64,000 nucleotides of DNA from Heterodera schachtii (Eukaryota > Nematoda > Chromadorea > Rhabditida > Heteroderidae): NCBI GenBank assembly GCA_023374025.1, contig SIJG01000138.1, positions 71,043 through 135,042 of the forward strand. The letters run 5' to 3'. The stretch's first letter is position 1. The number at the start of each line of letters is the position of its first letter. The notes beneath the pieces were generated by a model, which was given only the letters and a program-made list of their open reading frames with translations, was not told the DNA's origin and searched no databases. Both the position numbers and the translations under genes were made by a program. Below are positions 57,657 through 64,000 of the stretch, in pieces.

Positions 57657-58397
57657 GGTGCTGAGTCGTTATATAAAAACCATCAAATGGAAATTTTCAA
57701 CCAAAAACTGCCCATAACTTTTGTTAATGCCCACAGAATTAGACTTTCTTGTTATCATTGGATAGGCCTAACATTTCTCTATTAGCTCATCTAAATTTTA
57801 AAAATTTTGGCCAAGTTTGAGCAATGTTATGGCCAAAAATACACAATGTACCAGGTTTTAACATATTTTGGCCATAACTTTTTTTAAACTTAATGAAATT
57901 TTTTGAAATTTTGCAGGCTAATAGAGGACACATAGGGCTATCGAATTATAGCAAGAAAATAAAAAACAAAAATATTTTCTAACAGAAATTTTTTAATTAA
58001 AAATAAAATTATTTTGATCATCAAAAATTCTGATCAAAACATACTTATAACGAACCAAATAAAGTGATCTTGTTATCAATCGCTAGCCCTATGTGTCTCT
58101 ATTAGCCTAAAAAATTTCTAAAAATTTCGTTAGGTTTCAAAAAAGTTATAGCCAAAAATGTTTGAAAACCCGGTTCCTTGGGTACTTTTGGCCATAACTT
58201 TGCTCAAACTTGGCCAAATTTTTTAAAATTTAGGTGAACTAATATAGAAATGTTGAGGCTATTCAATGATACCAAGAATGTTTAATTTGGTTGGCATTAA
58301 CAAAAGTTATAGGCAGTTTTTGGTTAAAAATTTTCATTTGATGGTTTTTTATATAACGCCCTTTTTTATTGTTTTATTTATAAAACGACCTAGCACC
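57657..58397. mobile_element. Long fold-back element, GGTGCT...AGCACC tips
   Basis: Left: GGTGCTGAGTCGTTATATAA, 'ccatcaaatggaaattttca', 'ccataacttttgttaatgcc'. Right: exact complements in reverse order, ending AAACGACCTAGCACC. The centre repeats the 'gaggacacatagggctat' module seen at 46436. No clear flanking duplication. Confidence 0.8.
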
Positions 58398-59985
58398 GTT
58401 ATTTCTATTTCTTTTACAATTAAAAATGTCGGAATTATATCAGCAATGTTTCAGATGAAAAGACTTTGAGATTAAAAATATTATTAGGAAAAGCTTATTA
58501 GCAATAGTATATCCATTTGTCTTTTTATTATTATTAAATTTTAACAAGGAAAGAATATTTATAAAGAGTAATATAAATTCATTGATAAAAAAATTAAGTA
58601 ATTCAATTAAATAAAAATTCACATCAAAATGTATTCATTAATAAATCAAATTTTTAAAATGGTATTTATTATTGCATAAGCGATTCATTATTTACTAATT
58701 CATTTTTGATTTAATAGTTTTTAGTTGATTAGGTTTTTAATTATATAATTTAATTTAATAAAATATTCATTTATTTATTTGATAATAAAAAAGACTTCAT
58801 ATCCTGCTCAAAAAACTTCTTTCTGTATAAAAAGAAATGCAAAAAGAAGCTTTCGATCATTACCCATTAAAGATCAAAAAATGTTCATTAAAAAAAATTA
58901 ATTTTTTAAAAGGCCGAGAATTTGTTTTAGAATAAATAAAGGTGATTAAAACATTCATGAGATTTAATAATGGTGGCTGAGAAAAAATTTTAACATAATA
59001 TTTTTTATTAGAAATAAGTAAATGACAGAATTTAAAAAGAAATTATACAAATTGATTACCTTGTTTAAAAATGACAATACATGTTGGCTAATGATTACAT
59101 CATTAATTTATATACAGATAAAAAGGGATCAAGTTTGAAAAATTTTTACACAGAATTTTTAAATGAAAAAATTATTGGGAAAATCATAGGAAATTTAAAA
59201 ATTTTGAATATTATGAAAAAAGATGAATTTAATTTTTATGAAAAAATTGGAAATTCATATTTTAACACATATTTATATTCATTAAACAAAATTAGAAAAG
59301 GAAATTAAAAATAAATAAAATTTTACCGGAAACCGAAAGTTCTAAAATTGGGAACGAGGATTAAAGTACATATCTATACAATTCAACGACAAGTGAGATT
59401 AATTTATTGTTAGAAAAAATAAATAAAAATGAAACAGCCTTCAAATTATCAATTAAAGGTTAAAAATATAAATAAATATATTATAAACCTATTAATCAAT
59501 TGATTCCCCAAAAATGTCAAGAAAGAAAAATACCAATAAAAAAATAAATGGAAAAATATTCGGCCAAAAATATTCTTTTTTTTTGTTCCAACATTTTAAA
59601 TATCAAAAATTAGCCTCTATTCTTTCAATATTTCAAAATAAAATAAATATTTTTGAAGTGCATAAAATTATATTCCTTTAATTATTTAATAAACTGTTAA
59701 AGAAAAATACCGAAAAATGCAACAGAAAAATAAACAATAAAATTACATAACTAAGATAAAACTGAAAAACTAAAAATGTAAAACTGTTGCAAACATTAAA
59801 TATCAAAAGTAAGTTTTTACCGCTGGTGGACGATATGCTTTTTGTGGAAAATTAACTTAATAATTTTAAAAAATTTATCATTATAAAATACATAATTAAA
59901 ATCTAATAAAAATAAATCAAATGTTAAAAATTCACAAGTGATTTATAAGTTGTTTAATCTAAGTTGAAATGACGATTAAAATTTT
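58398..59985. other. AT-rich region without convincing genes
   Basis: A 75-codon plus ORF at 59081-59308 (FYTEFLNEKIIGKIIGN...) is Asn/Lys/Ile-rich and may be chance. Nothing else seen. Confidence 0.4.
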
Positions 59986-59986
59986 T

Positions 59987-60340
59987 TTATAAAACAAAAA
60001 AACCATCCGTCCGACGGCATACTGTACCCACTGCAATTTTCAAATCGGAAACGGTCTTCAAATTTTGAGACACTTCTGCTGATGGACATTGAAAAAATGA
60101 GGAACTTTTCGCTTGAACCAGTGGGAGTCGTCGATACAGCGAAACATTGTGGACTGACAAAATTAAGCAATTGATAGACCCGAGCAATGGCATGGCATTA
60201 TGACAAAGACGAAGACAAAGTGACTTGGCCATTTGATTTCATTGTGAAACCGAACCAGAAAACTGGCCATAAGTTTAATCACTTTTGGACCCAAAATAAA
60301 TCGAGAAAAAATTGGGTCAGATCATCTTTCTGCTGATGAA
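59987..60340. other. Coding-like segment, strand unresolved
   Basis: Base composition is suddenly balanced. Minus strand: an 81-codon ATG..TAA frame (60232-59987; MAKSLCLRLCHNAMPLLG ... SFFQCPSAEVSQNLK). Plus strand: a frame NHPSDGILYPLQFSNRK ... KHCGLTKLSN, two stops, then MAWHYDKDEDKVTWPFDF ... KTGHKFNHFW. The plus reading looks more protein-like but is broken by the double stop, which suggests a pseudogene or two exons. No family recognised. Confidence 0.35.
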
Positions 60341-61087
60341 CCTGCTTTGTTCTAACATTTGCACATTTTGCCTAGTTTGGAATATCATTTTTGGATCAAC
60401 GTTTTGCTCAAATGTCGTGGACTGGGTTTGGGGTCCTAACCCCTTAAAAGAAAACAAAGCGGAATCGGCCAGAATAATGTTCCATAAATATCCATTAAAA
60501 ATGTGTCGACCGTTAAATTAAACTAAATAAATTATTTGGCAAATTGTGCCAATTTATTTTCAAGTATGCGCTTCTCCTCTTTATTCTTCGGCCGGTGTCT
60601 TCACTCTTATGGCTTACAATTAGTATTATTAAAATAGGACTGACAAAACTTCATGCCAAAAATGAGAAATGGAGAAGAAATGCTGCAATTTTCTATCAAT
60701 ATTAGCTGATAATTGATTGAGATGACATAATAAATTAATTGCTTATTTTTGAAATCAAATATTTAAATAATTCATTTACGGTTCTTTGTCCTTGGAATTA
60801 ATTTTGAAATATTTTAAATTATCATTGATTGAATGGGTGATAAAATATATTCCTATTTTTCGAGATAATTTTCCAATTGAAATGCTTTGAATTTTGTAAA
60901 CTTGGCAAGATTCAATTTTAACAGACGCATAAAGGTGCAAAAATTCAAAAAATGTTATAAGCGACATTTAACAGTAAGCAAATTCCTTCTAATTTGGGAC
61001 GGGTAATAAAAAAAAGAAGAGAAATGTAAGTTTAACTATTTTCATTTTGTATAATTCTTCTCCTGTACTCTCTCTCTTTAACTCTGC
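60341..61087. other. Region without recognised genes
   Basis: Moderate GC to about 60500 (plus frame ...ENKAESARIMFHKYPLKM), then AT-rich. No supported exon. Confidence 0.35.
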
Positions 61088-61095
61088 CTTATGGT

Positions 61096-61843
61096 CAGGG
61101 ATGGCAGATGAAAATTTTCAAAAGCCTCATTTGACATGCAAAAAAACCTCATTTTGTGTCAAAAAGCCTCATTTTCACAAATTTATTCAAAACACGTTTA
61201 AAATGTTCAAATATTGTATTTTTGACTGTCCATGATCAATTTGAGCAATTTTTTGTTTGTAATAAGCATTTTGTGAAATTCTGAGCACAAAAAATCGAAG
61301 TTGATTTTTGCGGCGCTTTTTCCAAAAAACTTTTTTGGAGAACAAGGGGGTCCGGCGGTGCCGAAAGGCGCCGCCGGGAAAATTTTTGTAATTTTTAATG
61401 CGATTTGTTAACAGATTTGTCCACAAAAATGGCAAATTTTGTGATTTTGAGCAAATTTTTAAGAAAATAAAGTACTTTTAGGGGCTGGCGGTGCCGATAG
61501 GCGCCGCCAGGGGAAAAATTGAGAATTTTGACCATATTTTTAGCAGATTTTCATTAAAAAATGATTAATTTTGTGATGTTTTGGAAAAAAATTGGTTTTT
61601 TTTTTCTGATTCTTAAAAAAATTAGCAAATTTTTTGGAAAATTTGGATGATATTTTCGTTTTGATGCTCTATAAAAACCCAAATTATTAAATAATTGTAA
61701 AATATTATGCCAATTTATCAAAATTTAAAAAGATTCTGAGGATTTCCCCAAAAGCCACAAAAATCCTCATTTTCCAAAAAAATCCTCATTGACCTATCAA
61801 AAAGCCACAAAATGAGGATAAATCCTCAGATATGCCATCCCTG
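61096..61843. mobile_element. hAT-type MITE with two GC palindromes
   Basis: Ends CAGGGATGGCAGATG and CATATGCCATCCCTG-type inverted, perfect 8-bp duplication CTTATGGT (61088-61095, 61844-61851). Subterminal 'cctcatttt' / 'aaatgagg' units in both orientations. GC palindromes at 61351-61376 and 61485-61511, 135 bp apart, the same spacing as in the element at 14969. Confidence 0.88.
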
Positions 61844-61974
61844 CTTATGGTCATTCATGGGACGCATAATCTGTCATGGGACGCATAAAACCGACTAGAA
61901 CCGTTTAATTTTCGAATTTCGCATTTTTCGTTTTAAAACTTCTGAAATACACGGAAAAAATTGAAACTGATCAT

Positions 61975-62330
61975 CTGTATTCGTGATCAGCTATCCCGAA
62001 AACCCCTTAAAACATGTTTTAATGACTTTAAATATAATTTATTTTTTTTAATGGGGGAACAAACTGAACGGAGGGATCTCAAAACAAAAATACCTAATTT
62101 TCACCAAAATTCACTTTTATGTAATTTTTAATTTTTTTTAATATAGAATCTGAATGGGATTCAGGTCCCGTGTTCGGAATATGTCGAAATGGGTATCAGC
62201 TTCATGATCAGCGACCTCGAAAACCCCATAAAAAGCTGTTTTACACGATTTTTGAAAATTTTTATTTTTTTGAAGAATGGGGGGGAGACAGAACTAAACT
62301 ATTGTACATATTACCCGCAATTCTCTCAAG
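61975..62330. repeat. Direct repeat with 'ctcgaaaacccc' motif
   Basis: 'cgtgatcagctatcccgaaa' (61980-62010) and 'catgatcagcgacctcgaaa' (62202-62222) are similar; the same 'cagcgacctcgaaaaccc' phrase occurs inside the element at 48562-49034. Probably a relative of that element with unresolved ends. Confidence 0.5.
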
Positions 62331-62740
62331 TTTCCAAAAATAAATTCGTCACATTTATTTATAGGAAATTGCAAAAAAAAAAATGAATAGAAATTTTGGT
62401 AATCGCTTAATTTAAAAGGGAACTGGCGGAGAAATATCAAAAAATAAGAATTTGTAAATGCAAAAGGCAATTTTGGTAGTAAAGAATTAAGAGGGAGGAT
62501 CACATCAGAGTCCATCGAATAACCCATTCTGTTGCTGCTCATTTCCTTAACCATTTTTACTTTTTCTCCGCTTTTATGTGCATTTTTATGGGGCGGCGGC
62601 GGTGGCGGAGGAGTCTCAACGCCGTACCGGTTCTGATGATCGTACTGTAACTTTGTCTATTAGCATTATTAGGGGATTACGGTACGGTTGTTGTGCAGAA
62701 ATTACCGTTTGCTGTTCCTGTTGTTGTGCCCTTTGGTCTG

Positions 62741-63903
62741 CTACTGTTGTTCTTGTCGGCTGCTGTTCGTCGGAGGAAGTCGACCCGAGTTGGGGGACTA
62801 AATGATTTTAATCACTATCTTAAACTGTAATTTAAATAGCGGTTTCACAATGGCATTTTCACATTTTTTGTATTTATATAAGAGGCATGAATTTTACGCT
62901 GTAATAGTGAATAATTGTTGAGAAAACGTTGGTCCAATTAAATGTTTCCATTAAACTATTTGAGAGAGAATTTGCTGAATTAATGGCAATAAAAAATCGT
63001 TAATCGATTAATTAGTCAAAGCAACTGTTTGTTAACCCAAGGATCACCTGCTTGGATTGGCTCTCAGTAACTTTGAGCACCGCTGCGCGTGCTCCGCCCA
63101 TTATGTACGGTTTGGTGGCATCCACACGGAGAACCTTGAAAAAGTAATTAAATAAATTAATTATAAATAATAATTAATTTTTACTTCAACTCGCGAGGTG
63201 CCGCCGGCCCCCGTCATGTCGTCGCCCCAAACGGCGTTCAAACTGTGCCGGTGCATGTGCAAAACGGAAGAAGTACCCGGGGGCGGCGGCAGCACTTTTC
63301 AAGTGGGTTCAAGTCAAAGGAGCGCAGCTCCAGCGAAACACGAAGCTTATACCAAATTCTGGGCCAAAATAATTTTGATGAAAAAAGCATGGATACTGTA
63401 CAAGAAGATAAAGGATGACTACGGTGCCAAAAAATGCCAATTTTACTATTGTAAAATTTGTTGTTATTTCTTTTTGGTTTTTTGACCTACTTTTTGTGCA
63501 ACCAAAAGCCACGCTTCCGTCTACAATAAATGCCGGCCAACGAGAAGAGGACAAAAGTGACGACAAGCAAATAGAGGAGGGCCAGCCCGGGATTGAACAC
63601 TTGCCCACCCGCTGGCCCACTGTTCACCGAACCGCCGGGGCCCGGCAAATCGCAGGCGATGCCCTAAAGAGTTCAGGGGACGTCAATTAAGCACTCAGAT
63701 GTCAATTAAGCACTCATTTAAATAAATAAATTTAAATTATGGTTGGTTGACTGATTACCATTCTCATTTACCCCGTATCCCGCAACGCAGTGACAATTGC
63801 CCATGTTGTTGCAAATGCCTTTGCCGTTGCAGTCCTCGGGTTGGCATTTGCTCACAATTTGAAGCACATCCGACACATTGCGACATTGAGCATCGACACA
63901 AAG
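62741..63903 (-). CDS. ADAM metalloprotease-disintegrin protein, C-terminal part
   Basis: The last five exons; the gene continues beyond the right edge. 63903-63772: end of the Cys-rich domain (LCVDAQCRNVSDVLQIVSKC) and an EGF-like unit (EDCNGKGICNNMGNCHC, AGYG). 63663-63491: IACDLPGPGGSVNSGP, then a transmembrane helix (LALLYLLVVTFVLFSLAGIY) and CRRKRGFW stop-transfer. 63358-63185, 63134-63048 and 62797-62741: cytoplasmic tail with a proline cluster and the end GRLPPTNSSRQEQQ-TAG. The EGF-plus-GGS-x-x-SGP pattern is typical of meltrin-type ADAMs (ADAM9/12/19; nematode relatives UNC-71 and ADM-2). It is a membrane-anchored adhesion/sheddase protein; the catalytic site is outside the window. 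Exon 63358-63185 needs one extra base in the G5 run at 63279-63283 to stay in frame. Confidence 0.82.
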
Positions 63904-64000
63904 CTAAAAACATACAAAAAATTGAGAAAAAAAAAATTGTTAAAAAGGACGAATGAAGTTAAGGGAAAACAAAAAAAAGGAAAATTAATTTATCAATTAA

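Overview
The window looks like an AT-rich, repeat-dense piece of a nematode nuclear genome. Evidence: genes are split by short GT..AG introns ending in TTTCAG or TTTTAG; a short degenerate run of the nematode telomere hexamer (TTAGGC/GCCTAA) lies at 4348-4389; and an ADAM protein gene enters from the right end. Nothing is prokaryotic. A plant-parasitic (tylenchid) nematode is an inference. It rests on an amplified family of small secreted proteins whose 5' flanks carry arrays with ATGCCA/TGGCAT hexamers, the 'DOG box' sequence described for dorsal-gland effector promoters of Globodera.

Layout. 1-1.43 kb: satellite of mixed 14/15/16-bp monomers. 1.4-29.9 kb: a cluster of a small secreted protein family, all on the minus strand. 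It has at least six loci: a broken copy at 1.8-2.8 kb; an intact copy at 9.7-10.6; a copy with one frameshift at 17.1-18.0; two fragments at 19.3 and 20.6; an intact three-exon copy with internally duplicated domains at 23.3-25.3; and an intact copy at 28.5-29.4. Most loci keep a common backbone: a conserved 3' flank with a polypurine tract (coding strand), exon B, an intron, exon A with signal peptide, a conserved 5' flank usually with TATA, and often an upstream ATGCAT/ATGCCA array. Transposons have piled up between and inside the copies. They include a Tigger/pogo-type element with the C-terminal half of its transposase, a decayed Mutator-like element, and many non-autonomous elements with readable 8-bp target-site duplications.

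29.9-33.9 kb: about six tandem copies of a ~658-bp satellite. 33.9-42.6 kb: extremely AT-rich DNA, no convincing gene. 42.6-43.7 kb: two GC-rich hairpins, then 1 kb of pyrimidine tract. 43.9-48.5 kb: fold-back elements, tRNA-like sequences and other repeats. 49.0-52.9 kb: a multi-exon minus-strand gene of unknown function whose last exon is interrupted by a transposon that brings its own stop codon. 53-60 kb: AT-rich DNA with fold-back elements and weak ORFs. 61.1-61.8 kb: another hAT-type element. 62.7-63.9 kb: the last five exons of an ADAM gene, continuing past the right edge.

The most interesting system is the secreted family. It is built from two exchangeable modules, A (signal peptide plus two Cys and a PxPINA motif) and B (two Cys, acidic/lysine tail). 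All visible junctions keep the same intron phase, and one copy has become A-B-A-B. No databases were searched; exon models come from reading splice signals, phase and similarity between copies.
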